Shown in pieces: positions 34,193 to 46,194 of a stretch of DNA of 64,000 nucleotides. The notes under the pieces are model-generated. The model was given only the letters and a program-made list of their open reading frames with translations. It was not told the DNA's origin and made no database searches. Position numbers and translations under genes: made by a program. The DNA lies in contig OY744519.1 in NCBI GenBank assembly GCA_963556195.1, positions 36,556,301 through 36,620,300 on the forward strand, written 5' to 3'. The first letter of the stretch is position 1; every line of letters begins with the position of its first letter. The stretch comes from Sepiola atlantica (taxonomy: Eukaryota > Mollusca > Cephalopoda > Sepiida > Sepiolidae).

Positions 34193-34711
34193 ATGCCACT
34201 TTCTTTATTACGCAGTCAGTTACCATTAACATCTAAACATTATTCTGGATATGAGAGCGTCTTGCTTCACTATGTTAATAGATTGGTTGCTAGAATTCAC
34301 ATCTTAACATTACTTTTAGTGTTCAAACTTAACGACTTTTCAGTACATTATTCACGCCACATAAATAACGTTATCGTAGAAACACATTATTCATTAAATT
34401 ACTTAACCTATTCGATCCCTTCTTCTCTATCAGTAAAATATTCCGCTTCTGTCCATCGATACAAAGCTTACGTTTACAGTATGATATTATTAAGCGAGAT
34501 GATTACAAAATATATGCAGTTTACAGACCGTGCTGAAATAATACCGTTACTGTTTATATACCAATTATTAATATGGAGAAGGAAGGACAGAGCCTTCGTC
34601 CTTAAACTGCATATATGTATACTTATTTTTTCCGCGAACAGTGAAGGTGAAATCCTTTTAGACTGCGCCAATTGTGTTTTTAGAGTGCTGTACTTTCACC
34701 GTACAATTTAA
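34193..34711 (+). CDS. Unrecognised 172-codon open frame, doubtful
   Basis: This is the longest frame in the window not explained by a transposon or a microsatellite. The product would be rich in Leu, Ser, Ile and Tyr, with hydrophobic stretches at about residues 30-45 and 95-125. I recognise no domain. There is no clear start context, splice site or nearby promoter. Composition matches translated AT-rich DNA, so chance is the more likely explanation. If real, it would be a small membrane-associated protein, but nothing in the sequence proves expression. Confidence 0.12.
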   Translation: MPLSLLRSQLPLTSKHYSGYESVLLHYVNRLVARIHILTLLLVFKLNDFSVHYSRHINNVIVETHYSLNYLTYSIPSSLSVKYSASVHRYKAYVYSMILLSEMITKYMQFTDRAEIIPLLFIYQLLIWRRKDRAFVLKLHICILIFSANSEGEILLDCANCVFRVLYFHRTI

Positions 34712-35277
34712 TAAACATCATACGTCAAAAATTTAAAACCGACAAGAACACAATATGTAAACAGAAACCAGATGTAGTAAGGTGGGAATCATCCGTCAAC
34801 GTTAATTATATTTTGAAAATTAACAAAATAATTGTAAAAATAACCGAAAGTAAAAAGAATGGTTTTCAAGATAAGGTATAAAAATAAACACCGAATTGTA
34901 TTTGTTATACATTAAATGAACATGACTCTCTTTATTTAAAAATAGTTGCGATTTATAAACGAAGACGATTCTCTCATTCTTGTATATTTCTCCCGGCTTA
35001 CACCCAGCCGCGCGTTCTGCTAGGAAGTTGTTTTTTTGGGGTTTTTTTTTTTTTGGGGGGGGGGTCCTGTTTATTTTAACTTCCATTCTATTAAACTATT
35101 TATCGATTTTAAAAGAAATCTTTCTAGACTGCGGTCATTTTTATTTTCTTTGATTCCAAACGTAGATGAATCCTATTTTAATCACCGAAATTACTTACAG
35201 AATTCTTTTAAACTGCTTCTTGAGGAAGTAATCCTCTAATAGTTATATTTTTTAAGATATCCTTAATATTAATCTCG
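34712..35277. other. No gene; poly-T/poly-G tract
   Basis: A run of T then G at 35029-35064 (GGGGTTTTTTTTTT type) suggests an old retroposed tail or slippage. Nothing else is seen. Confidence 0.5.
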
Positions 35278-35325
35278 AGAAATGCCGGGGAACGGTCCTG
35301 CTAGTTTACAATAAAGTTTTATGGT
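35278..35325 (-). repeat. Dispersed repeat end, copy 2
   Basis: Reverse complement of the ACTAGCAGGACCG motif found at 16942-16987. Confidence 0.6.
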
Positions 35326-36566
35326 TTCGGATCAAACAAAGGTTACAATATGTGTTGGGTTTCGATATAAGATGACATAAAAACTGCTGTCGGAAAAAAA
35401 CATACAAACTAACAAATAGGATAATGCACACTAGTTCTAGTGTTTTTGTATTAAATACATTCGAATACGTCCGTTTACTTACAAATAAACGACAGAACGC
35501 ATTCAGTTACTAATTTAACTTAGATATACAATGGAATAGACACACCTAAATAGTTAGTCTGTATTAAATAAGGGTTCCGATAATTAAAGCATGGCACATA
35601 CGCGTCACCCATTAATAGACACTTACCAAACTAATCATGAACTATGTCATATAAAAATTATACCACTTTAACACATTGATATATTTGTGTAATTCAAACA
35701 TACTCTTGGGATGGGAGCTGTCTTGTTAAAGATGAATGTACAGGTAGCGCATTTGATGCTCCATAACTTTGTTTTGGCTAATGTTTGGATAAACATCACC
35801 GCCAATCTTATCTGTTAGTGGATACACAAATCAAATAAATAAATAAAAACTATATGGAACTCGATGTCAAAAGCTTGTATTTCTAAAATTATGAATAATT
35901 TGACTAATGTCAAACTTGAAATTTAAAAACATTTCTGCTTTATAAATAAATGTTTTCTGGGAAATGTATTAAGTGAAATATTGATAGGTGCGTGCATTTA
36001 ATTTGTTATTAAGTTTATTATAAACGCATTTTTAAGAAAGCATTACGATTTTATTGAAATATTTCGTATTCGCTATTTTGAAGGAGAAAACATTGATTCG
36101 CAATTAAGTTGAAAATAAGTAGTTTGCACATCTGTGAGAGACATTTTTAGATCAGGTACTTCAAAGAATCAGTGAATAAATAACTTAATAAACATCCTCT
36201 AGAGAATGTCAAATAAAAAGATCAATACGATGCAAGACTAAAAATAAAATACTCATTAGTATTACTTGTTCATGAAAATCGCCCCAGGCAAGGCATGACG
36301 CCACATGATGTAAGGAGCTAAAATAAAAAAAGGAATACTACTTCAAGGTTAAAAACTAGTCAACGCTAAGTGTTATATGTATAGATTCTGACCGCGAAAC
36401 CATCAATTATTCCCCCCTTTGTCTGAAGCATCGTTCATTGAATGTGAGGACTCAAGGACAAAATAAGGGAAGCGAGAAGAAGCTGCTACAAGTAAACCCA
36501 TGGTCTACTTTCAACTTTTTACCCTTCTATTACAAGCAGAATAACGTTGCGCGAGAGAGAAAGGGA

Positions 36567-36570
<4 letters not shown>

Positions 36571-36613
<43 letters not shown>
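36571..36613. repeat. (GA)n microsatellite
   Basis: About 20 GA dinucleotides. The Glu-Arg and Leu-Ser frames across it are artefacts. Confidence 0.97.
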
Positions 36614-36615
<2 letters not shown>

Positions 36616-38016
36616 TGAATAAGATGGAGCAGAAAAATAATGTTGACACATTTTGTGTAACATACTCTCCCAACATTAAAAAGAATAGATCATTAAAAAA
36701 ACGTACTAATAATCGTATCGGAAGATGCATGATCCGTCGTAGGTTCGGGATTTGAAATTAAACATATTTTGTTAAAAATATTAAAACAACAACTCTAAAA
36801 AAAATCATTTTGGAACAAATGTTATTCGCCATAACCAATTTGAATTAAAGAACATATCTATTTAATGCTATCTTATAAGAGTAATTATTACCGTGCATGT
36901 ATTAAATCAGTGCGGTTGGCGTTGAAAATGCTATTTCAAACGGTCGCACTATTATCGACCAATGCCTTCGTTACTGCAGATTATTTTCTTAGCGGTTCAT
37001 AATGTAGGTAGCTGGAGTTTCTTGTTTAGATGATATGTTGTAAGTTGTTCCTTATTTGATAGTGACGCTTCACTATTGTCCCTTCTCGCTCTTCTTGTTA
37101 AAAGTTGTCCTTCTTTATAATAATAGCGGTTGTTAAAGTTATTAAAATGAAAGCACAAATGCATTGATGTTTAACAAGGCATTCGGGTGTGTTCCTTCTC
37201 AGTACAGAGTATTCATTTAAAATAACCGAACACATGCAATATAGAGGAATAAAATGTGTATCACTATCTATCGCGGTGATGAAAAAAGAAAGATATTTAA
37301 TCAGCTGATCCGCTACATGTTAATACCAGCTTCATGTGTGTGACGAATATGCTGACATGTATTGCTAACTCTAACTTGAGTTTTAACTGGAAATACAATT
37401 TTCTTCCTTAAACAAATGCAATATTCTGTTTTATACTTTATTTTTACACACCTTACATCTAATTTGCTACAAAACTTATATCTGGCAGACCGCCAGCACA
37501 CCATTTTGAAACTAGGCGTTGAATAATGAATAACTTTTAAAATAACTTCAACACGTTTTAGTTAATCCAGCACAAATCTCAGATGCATTAATAGTTATTG
37601 TCTCAATGGACACCAATTTACATTGACTTTTTATCTTAAAGTTATAACTATTATTGATGAAAACTTCTACCCGACAGACAAAAGCTTACAGACACGTAAA
37701 AATACATTTTAAAAATCTGAATACAATATTGTTTAAAACGGAATAATCATATAATGGTACATAGCGATGATGGTGCCAATCACTTTGAATTATTAACGTA
37801 TAAATATTCAATAAGCTAAATGGTTTTCTGCAGTTTGAAAAATGCCAGAAAAAGAAAGTAGATTACTGACAAAGTTCGTGCTAAAACAGATAATTCGCTC
37901 AAAGTTTCCGAACGCATTATTGCGTTCAATTCTGTCCATAAATCCAAAAAATGAAAACTGTATGAATATAGAATACAGACAGATGTACAGACAGAAACAC
38001 ATCAAATGAATTAAGA

Positions 38017-38018
<2 letters not shown>
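36614..38018. other. No feature seen
   Basis: AT-rich, no recognisable motif. Confidence 0.5.

Positions 38019-38057
<39 letters not shown>
38019..38057. repeat. (TA)n microsatellite
   Basis: TA array joined directly to a fragment of the 57.8-kb hammerhead family. Confidence 0.95.
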
Positions 38058-38059
<2 letters not shown>

Positions 38060-38095
38060 GTGCATGTTTCGGATGGTTTCTGCCATAGTCACAAA
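38058..38095 (-). ncRNA. Hammerhead 3' remnant of the 57.8-kb family
   Basis: The minus strand reads TATGGCAGAAACCATCCGAAAC then ATGCACAT before running into (TA)n. ATGG/CCAT would form stem II and CCGAAACAT...GCACAT is the family signature. The CUGANGA box is not recognisable and stem III is cut by the TA array, so it is inactive. Confidence 0.4.
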
Positions 38096-39196
38096 CTTTT
38101 TTACTGTTTTAATAGATGCCTTATATTTAAAGCCATACACAATATGAGCTGCCACATAGGTATTAATAATAACCACGATCACTTCTACTACTATTACCTC
38201 TACTAATACTACTACTCAAAATAATAATAATACAAATAATAAAAATAATAATAATAACTATAGATTTGAAGTAGATATAAATTTGTCACCCACATAGTCT
38301 AGTGATATATTGTAAAACAAAACGTGTAAGATCGTAGTTGATTAATATATATAGACTGATAGAACAATTGATTACAAACGGCATATCATAATTTTCGTTT
38401 AAAAGAAATATTACACGTTTACTCATGAGTGGTTATCAAAACTCCTGGTGATCACAACGTTTTGTTTTATATTTCAGTGTCTCAATACATACGGTTGACA
38501 TTCTTCTTTTCTAATTCATCACGTCGAGCACACTAATCCGGAAGTACGAAATAAGCCTAATATCTTTCCAGAAAACGCAGGGAAAGAGACTGCTATCTTT
38601 CTCACTAGATGCATGTAAACGGAGTATTAGCGATTTGTGGTGGGGGCAGAGGAAAATAGGATTTTTTTTTCAGAAGCCCCAAATATAATGTAACTATAAC
38701 AGAAAATGATGAAACCTTTTTAACAATAACAGTAATAACGTTATTTACGGTGAGGTGCGTAAAAGATGTCGTACAGGTGTATACAAATGCATTTGGGTTG
38801 TGCTTTGTTTGTAGATGATAGAATAACTCTATATATGTGTGTAATATAATGTATACATGATACGGGGTGTCGAAAAGAAGAGTAAGTGGCTATCTCCTTT
38901 AAACCGGTGTACATTTTGTCTAGTCGAACGAGTCTATGAAATGAATATCATGTCAATACGACGTTTCTTCAGCTCCGTGGTCCGTAAGTAAGAGAATAAA
39001 AGAGAACTTAAGGTTACGTCTGTAACAATGTTCAAAACTAGCAGCGAAAGATTAAGACATATGCGCATTCTCGTACTTGCACCCGTACAGAAACGAAGGT
39101 GGTGACATCATTGAAAAACAGAAATTAGCTCAAAAAGTTTCAAGATCAAGTTACCGGTGAAGTTTAATTGCGATTGACAAATCGAGCGGGGCTTAT
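38096..39196. other. No gene seen
   Basis: A degenerate TAATAA/ACTACT microsatellite lies at about 38185-38260. No other feature is seen. Confidence 0.5.
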
Positions 39197-39975
39197 AAAA
39201 ATGTGTGTATTGATAGAAAATCGAATCTAATTTCCGCCAAGTTTGCGTCGTCAGCTTTCGAGCAGGTTACGTAAGCCGCCGGAAAATATCGAAGTGATCA
39301 GCAAATCAGATGCCAGAAATCGTAAAAAGAAAAAAAAAATCCTGAAAAGGCCAAATATAGACGCATCAAGTAGTTTCATTTTCCTGACAAAATGCTTATT
39401 TGAAACTGTTAATAAAAATAATGCTTAATAACAGATGCTTACCTATTTGAAGTTCGATGCATATATAAAACAGGTAAAACAAAAATAGACATTTGACAAG
39501 TTGGCTATGTTTGTTTTGTTTTTAACACATATTTGAAAGTTTTCACGAAAAAAATATGATTAACAATACTAGTTTACCTATGTTTCGTACTGTGTATATA
39601 AAGAAATGTTTTAAAAAAGTATAGGTTTTACCAGGTGTCTATGTTCATTGTCTTGAGAGAAAAAATAATATTGGAAACTTCATTTAAAAATAAAGGTGTT
39701 GTTTCGTTATGTTTTGTTCGATTATATTGAACAAACACGTTGACCAATTGTTTATTTTTAGTTTTCTTTGTCTAAAAATCTATTTACTTGAACTATTTCT
39801 TGAAACAGACAAAATACGGCGACGCAGCAGCGTTTTCATTTAATCGTATGTCGTCAGTCTTTGCGTCGGCTTTTTTTTGGTGGCTTACGTAAACTGTCGG
39901 TTGATGCTGACACAAAGTTGGCGGAAATTAAGTCCGATTCTGTATCGGAACCAGAATTTGTGTCCACATTTTAAA
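39197..39975. repeat. Two inverted copies of one repeat
   Basis: 39197-39282 and the reverse complement of 39868-39975 share TAATTTCCGCCAA(G/C)TTTG and TTACGTAAGCC(G/A)CC. The right copy has an open plus-strand end, KLSVDADTKLAEIKSDSVSE...STF-stop, suggesting both are remnants of the C-terminal coding end of an unidentified element. The spacer between them is plain AT-rich DNA. Confidence 0.6.
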
Positions 39976-40284
39976 AATTTAATTTTACTTACTCTATAGA
40001 CTGAGCCAGAGCGTATATCAGTAAGACTATTGTAACATGCTTACATTTTTTCACTATAAAAGTGAACCATAAATTTACCTTATGCACTATATTTGTAAAA
40101 GGGGAATGATCATCCTTACACTCGATCTGCCCTAAAGTCAGTATCCAATGTTTGGACTCGAAATTGATGATTCGCAAGACGTAAAAATTACTCCCAAAAT
40201 CTGTTATCTAGTCTCCCTTTTTGTAGAGCTTGATATTCCACACATAAAAAAGCAATCGTGTCTAACTTCCCCTGATGGGGAGGG

Positions 40285-40445
40285 TAGATAAAAAGGAGCA
40301 TACCTCAGTGGTTAATGAGTTGTATTGACATTAAGTCTACATAAGATAGAAGAAACGATAAAAGAAAATGAGAAAACAAAAATTGTTTATATGCCAGCGT
40401 TTCGAATCGGGGTTGATGCGCGAGCTACATCTAACCACACTAATG
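40285..40445 (+). repeat. Possible tRNA-like SINE
   Basis: CATACCTCAGTGGTTAATGAG at about 40299 looks like an A box. GTTTCGAATCGGGG at about 40398 looks like a B box. The spacing of about 95 bases is longer than in a tRNA, so the call is weak. Confidence 0.3.
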
Positions 40446-41879
40446 AATCGTGAAACTCTACATAAAGTTAGGTATGTGTATATGTTTATATATTCGTATG
40501 TACATGATTCACTAATAAATTAAATAACTGACCATTATAAATTTTGGAACGAAGATGCTAAGTGAAAAGTGGGAAATGTCGGCTATATTTTTTTTAGTGC
40601 AGTTTTATTAACGAGAGTTTAAGAGGGAATGTAGGTTTCGTATGGTATGGTTTGGTAGTTTTGTTTTACGGCATATCAACCCTTTTGGGGTTATTTAATG
40701 CCGAATCTGGTCTTGTTTTCTTCTCTTTTTTGTTTCTTTCCCCTTTTAATATCTGTTTCTATTTAACCCATAGTTGGGACCCTAACAGGTACTACCACTC
40801 CGGGTCAGGGTGGACCTGGGAGCAATGGTAATTAAGAGGAGGCCCCACATTCCCCAAAGTCCGTAAGCCGGATCTCACCATCGGATGTAGTTTAAGGTCA
40901 TATCCAGGACCGGGAGTAGGGTAGGAAAAATAAAAATAAAAAAGGGGAGGGAGAAAGGAAGAGGGGCTGTTGTTTTTGTTTTTGGTTTTGTAGAACATAA
41001 TTAAGTTTTACAAACAAAAAAAAACAAAAAAAATAAAACGTCAATGTAGGTGAATTTCGTCTCAGGGAGCCACAGGGCAGCCTGATCTGGTATCACCAGG
41101 GGAATGTAGGCCCTTCATGAAAATGAACATACATTCGATTTTTGTGGTACATTTTAACAATAGACATTATACAAATTTCAATTTCTTTTGAGTATATTAA
41201 AAGGTTTTTAGGGGTCATACTGTTAGAACAACTTCTCATTTGAAAATTAAAATATTTATTTTTTGCATTAAATTTGATATATTCAACACGAATTAAGCAA
41301 GATATCTTGGATTTCAATTTCTTATAAAATTCCTTAAGATTACGCCTAAGTTTAAATTCTCTCAAAATAAACCTTGTAATTTTCTTTTTTTCTTACTAAA
41401 AGGTCAGCACTTATCAAGGCCTAAAAAACACTCGGGGATAAGGGTTATTCAGTGTCAAGTGGACGGTGAGACAACACCGCAATGATTATTTTTGAACATT
41501 TGTGGAAGAGGTCAACAGGGTTGCTAAGAGCCGGGAAGAGATAGTATAAGTAAAGAATTAAGATTTTCTTTTCAAGATTTAGATAAGGATTCGATTTATA
41601 TCTTGATTTTTAAACCGTTAAGAGACATTAAATTAAGGGGAAACTGTTTTTTTTTTGGGGGGGGGGAATTATTTTACCTGTCCTAGGAGTGGTATTAATC
41701 TAGTATGTATAAAAACGCACACACACGCATACACACCCACAGGCACACACACACATATGTTTATATATACAAAGTGTTTTAACAAAAATGTGACACCTTA
41801 CAAAAAGAAAACGAAATTGGCAATAAACACAACAGCTGTATATGCAGATACCCGAGAGTTCATTTAGCAACAGTTAGAG

Positions 41880-42310
41880 TTACATTATTTTAAAGTGATC
41901 ATGGCGCCAGCGAAGACAACCATCTCAAGCCGGGCGCGAAATGTGTAACAGGCTTTCGCCACACTGTCTTTGTGTATAGCGGCGACCACCTCCAAGATGG
42001 TAGCTTCAGAGAGTCGACCGTGTTGTGGGCGTGCTTGTTGGGCTTGGTCTCGACCAGGCCCAAACAAATATAATCAAGAGTGTTGCGGTCGGGTTAGGAG
42101 GGCAACCACAAGTGCGACGACCAGTGGTGAGGAACATTGTTCGGAAGCCACGCCTGTGTAGTATTAACCTTGTGTACAGGAGCTCGGTCCTGCTGGACTA
42201 TGTAGGGGCGTCCGGCGTCTTCCCCGTCCATCCAGAGTTTCACAACCCTCCTCATAACGTTCTGGTATTTTCAGTTCCGTATCAGGGCGACTGCTTTACT
42301 TTACCACGCG
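41880..42310 (-). pseudogene. Mariner-type transposase relic, DD37D
   Basis: Minus-strand translation gives VVKLWMDG, GRPYIVQQDRAPVHKVN, TQAWLPNNVPHHW, PDRNTLDYICLG, then HISRPA-stop-DGCLRW. These match the order of a Tc1/mariner (IS630) DDE transposase: second catalytic Asp in QQD-AP-HK (42187-42189), third in LDY (42073-42075), 37 residues apart. DD37D is the signature of the maT-like mariner branch. The first Asp and the helix-turn-helix domain are absent. Stops at three places and frameshifts show it is dead. Flanking terminal repeats were not found. Confidence 0.85.
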
Positions 42311-42479
42311 TTAAAAAGGTAAGGAACCCTATGTTTTTCTATCAACTAGTAATTAAATTATAGGGTAAACTCAATTATGAATAAATCGATTGAGTCTATA
42401 TGTATATAAACTCTGAAATAACACCGGTCTTTCTCTGCTTATCCCAACATTGGTTCCATTCCTCGAGGACTTATTGGCA

Positions 42480-42577
42480 CTGGACTTAAACAATGTCGTT
42501 TCAAATCACCGAAGTTAAGCGACGTTGAGCTTGATCAGTACCATATGAGTGACCATTAAGGAATACTCGTGGTTGGA
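42480..42577 (+). pseudogene. 5S rRNA-derived sequence
   Basis: ATCACCGAAGTTAAGCGACG (from 42506) is the 5S internal box A region. TTGATCAGTACCATATGAGTGACC matches box C (GGTTAGTACTTGGATGGGTGACC in ordinary 5S), and GGAATACTCGTGGTTG matches the 3' part. Divergence is too high for a functional 5S gene. It is a 5S pseudogene or the head of a 5S-derived SINE (SINE3 type). The body downstream cannot be assigned. Confidence 0.8.
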
Positions 42578-42585
42578 CGTCGGTG

Positions 42586-43695
42586 CCCTACTGTAAGAAC
42601 TGCCAAACTTTACGTTACCATCTCCACTCACCTGAATATGCATTGGACTAGAGACCGGTTTTGAATTTAATATTCCCAAGAGTGTCCTTTGTCAGGTCAA
42701 TCCCCCCTCCTAGGATGCATTTTGTTTCGTTCCCGAATGTAAATACACATTTACCACTGATTGTTTCTATATTTTATTTTATTTTACTAATAACTAATCA
42801 AGGATTAGTTATACATGTACATCAATGCGGCGTATTAAATAAATGTTCCGCCACAGAAAGAAATACCTCAAAGATGTAGCGAAGGTTTCTCCTTGCGATT
42901 TATGTTATCTCGCTCACTATTCGCTGAAACACCGATCCATGTCAGTAAACAAGTTTCCCAAAATGTTTGGCTCTCTGTTGTTTATTCCAGGAGATTTATT
43001 GAAGTTTGTTTCCAACTCTAGACAAACGAGATGACCCTGAAGTCAAACGCATCGATCCCGCCGATAACACGAAATGTGGGAATGGATCGAAAGTTCATAG
43101 ACATCTACAAATTTGATTCGTAATTAAGATGAAATAAATCGGTTTCGACTCGCCATCATTAATTTCGAAAATATCCAAAGATTAGAAAGTCGATTTTCAA
43201 TTAAATTGAAATTAATATTTGCGAATATAAATACCATTACATTCTGAATTTTATTTCGAATATTCTATACTGAATTTCATTTGTAATAAATACGAAAATG
43301 ATTACGTTGTGACTTTCTGAACAGATTTCCTATACATTTTATTTGATTCATTTTCTTTTACAGCATATCTAAAACTGATCTTTGAATAAAGTTATTCTGT
43401 GATCATTCAAACAGTCAATCTTACTAGAAATCGTGACCAACAAATGTCTAAGAGTCTCTACCACCTTCATAAAGAAAAGAAGCCCACATACCAAATTCTT
43501 ATATTTTTGTAAGCAAAACATAAAGAGCGCTTAAAATGTTAAATAAAAGTTGTTCTCAATTTTCGTCAGAATATAATGAGGAGTAATCTCGATTACAGAA
43601 TACAATGTTGCCGGTGAACGCGGTATTGTCTCACCAACCACCAGTAACACCCTTTGACCCCTATCGTCAGTTAAAACTATTTAACTGAAGTTATA
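42586..43695. other. No feature seen
   Basis: AT-rich. The sequence after the 5S-like head, to about 42720, could be its SINE body. Confidence 0.4.
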
Positions 43696-43769
43696 ACGAA
43701 GGTCTAACAAAACGCAAATCACTCTGGAGTAAAAAACGAAGGTCCAAAGAAACGCAAATCACTCTGTCC
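43696..43769. repeat. Imperfect tandem duplication
   Basis: AACGAAGGTCTAACAAAACG followed by CAAATCACTCTG is repeated 40 bases later with three changes. It looks like a short local duplication. Confidence 0.85.
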
Positions 43770-44067
43770 GTAGATCACAAAGTCCTCTGTCAGCTTCCAG
43801 AGCAGATATCTACGTTCGTCACACGTGCACTTACTTCGCACCGTTTCGTTGAAGACGGTAGGAGACCCGCTTTTATTAGGCTGCGGCACACCTAATTTGC
43901 ATGCGTGCAATGTGACTTCGCAAGACTCTGCGTGAACCGTACGTAATAAAGGTTCACGGACGCCACGTTGAATTCTTTTCCTTCACCCGCAGCGCACAGG
44001 ACAGACAAACACGAGGACGTTTCGCAGGTAAGCCCCCTTCACGTTCCCCAACATATACCATTATCCT

Positions 44068-44135
44068 CGATTGGCTATGGGCCTTGATAATCGGTGAACT
44101 TTTATATAAAAGCAACCTTTCCCAACCGACAGCAG
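44068..44135 (+). promoter_or_regulatory. Possible pol II core promoter
   Basis: An inverted CCAAT box (ATTGG, 44070-44074) lies 30 bases before a strong TATA box (TTTATATAAAAG, 44101-44112). CCCAACCGACAGCAG follows at the expected start distance. The region around it is GC-richer than average. No coding sequence is recognisable downstream, so it could be a solo LTR promoter or chance. Confidence 0.3.
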
Positions 44136-44705
44136 ACAAAAATAGTAAGAAACACGTTTTACCCCGAATTTCAACCACATCCACCGCCAGAGTAACATCT
44201 CTCAAACTTCTATCATAACAGCATCAAGTCCAGCAAATAAATATACGAAATGATGAATTCTTATTTTTTTATTGAACAAAACAAATAAAAAAAATTGAAA
44301 TAACTCTATTTGCTTACATTAATGTTTTAATACCACTGATAGTACACAACGAATCATTTGCATAACCAGGCACATCTTACCTTCACTCTCTCGTATGAGT
44401 AAAAAAAGACATTACCAGTCGTCGTCGCCTTTAGCACGCTGGTGTCTGTTATTGCTGTAGTCGTGTTAAAATAATCTCGCTGTCCCCGATGAATGGCGCA
44501 ATACACAAATGATTTTTTCACGGATCCGTTGACACAGTAACATTTATTACAGTATTGGACGAGATGAATCGAACCGACGTTGTCCGCTAGTCTATCTACT
44601 TGCAGTTCGTTTTTCTTTTCTTGAGTTTTACTGGAAAATATTTTTGCGAATATAAATCATTTTAAATAGGTTGCTATCTTAAAAAATCACATAACTTTCT
44701 ACAGC

Positions 44706-44707
<2 letters not shown>

Positions 44708-44766
<59 letters not shown>

Positions 44767-45146
44767 TAATATATATAATATATATTTATATGTATAAATA
44801 TAATATATATATATATGATATATTTACATATAATATATATATATATGATACGTGTATATATATAATATATATATATAATATACTTATATATATGTATGAT
44901 ATATATAATATATATATTTGTATATATCTATATATTTGTATATATATATATATATTTTATATATATTTAATATATATATATATATAATATATTTATACAT
45001 ACACATATATACACTATATTTATACATATAATATATTTATATATATATATATATTATGTATATAGACATATATATAAATTTATATATATATATATATATA
45101 TAATATATGTTTATATATATTAAATATATAATATGTTTATATATAC

Positions 45147-45193
<47 letters not shown>
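44708..45193. repeat. Long compound (TA)n / (ATATATAATATA)n tract
   Basis: About 485 bp of TA arrays with regular AATATAT, GATATAT and CATATAT interruptions. It is the longest low-complexity tract in the window. Confidence 0.97.
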
Positions 45194-45195
<2 letters not shown>

Positions 45196-46190
45196 ACATG
45201 ATGTTGTGTGCACCTTTAATTGAATTTCAGTTTATATGTTTCTAATGAATGTTGTACGATTCCGATATGATACCTGTCCTCACAGTATTAGTACATAAAT
45301 TAATGCAATACGTTCGCGAAGATCCGAAATTGGCATAGCTGATTCCATAACATATACCAATCACACTCATTTCATTTTGGGAACACGCTTAAAATTGTGG
45401 GTTCTTCTACAGAATTTGAACTAAATAAAACCGACATTTTCCGAATTAAATGTATATAAAACCGCCGGTAACGGCGGAGTCAGACGGAAGCGTAATTAAA
45501 CAGTCAACATTTAAAATAAAATAACTCACCTGAATGTATGTTATTTCATGAAAAATTAGTTCTTAATAATAAACAACGGAACAACTTATTATTTAATTTT
45601 CCACAGAATCTTTTTAATCATTTAAATAACAAACTAGTCTTTTTTTTTTAGCTAGTTTTGTTAATTTAGTGTAAGTTATAGGTTAGGGTAAAGATAGGGT
45701 AAGTTAAGGGGTTCTACTAGTCCGACATTAGTGTGATCCCTGCAATACACATTTTTATATGAAACAATTTTTCCGCGTTCCCATCAGGTACTGTCATCAG
45801 GAACCCCTTTTATCTGTGGGTCATATTCTCCGAAGACACATCTGTTGAACGACCCTGGCGACGTTGTATTTCATTTTTTACGGTTGAACAAAAGTTAATC
45901 TATTCTAACCGTGTGTTCTTGCTCTCCGACTTGGCGTGGATTTTTTAAAAAATATTTTGCTGACACTCCTAAATAAAAATTCCCAGTCCTGTATTGTTTT
46001 AAGACATGATATGCCGCATTTGTGGTGCACAGCCATTTCCGTCTCTATGCCATGGAACCACATTGATTCTTTCGTATGCCATACATTTTTGTCGCACCTA
46101 CCTATTCGAAGAAATCCGCTTCGTGTGATTCCGGCTAATTTCCGAACTCTGCTTCAGCAAAGGTTTGGTTTAAATTGCATGCACTATTAA
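45194..46190. other. No supported feature
   Basis: 45675-45715 has a telomere-like but irregular GGTTAGGGTAAAGATAGGG stretch. The rest may include degenerate mariner 5' sequence, not recognisable by eye. Confidence 0.4.
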
Positions 46191-46194
46191 CTCA

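Noticed and set aside
39215..39245. Minus-strand CTGACGA, CGC/GCG stem, GGAAATT
   Set aside because: The inverted homologous copy at 39.9 kb has CTGACAC, so the box is not conserved, and stems I and III do not form. It looks like decayed coding sequence.
45675..45715. Telomere-like GGTTAGGGTAAAGATAGGG
   Set aside because: Not a regular TTAGGG array. A few chance G-runs in AT-rich DNA.
45785..45810. Minus-strand CTGATGA near CGGAAAAA at 45.8 kb
   Set aside because: No pairing for stem II or stem I.
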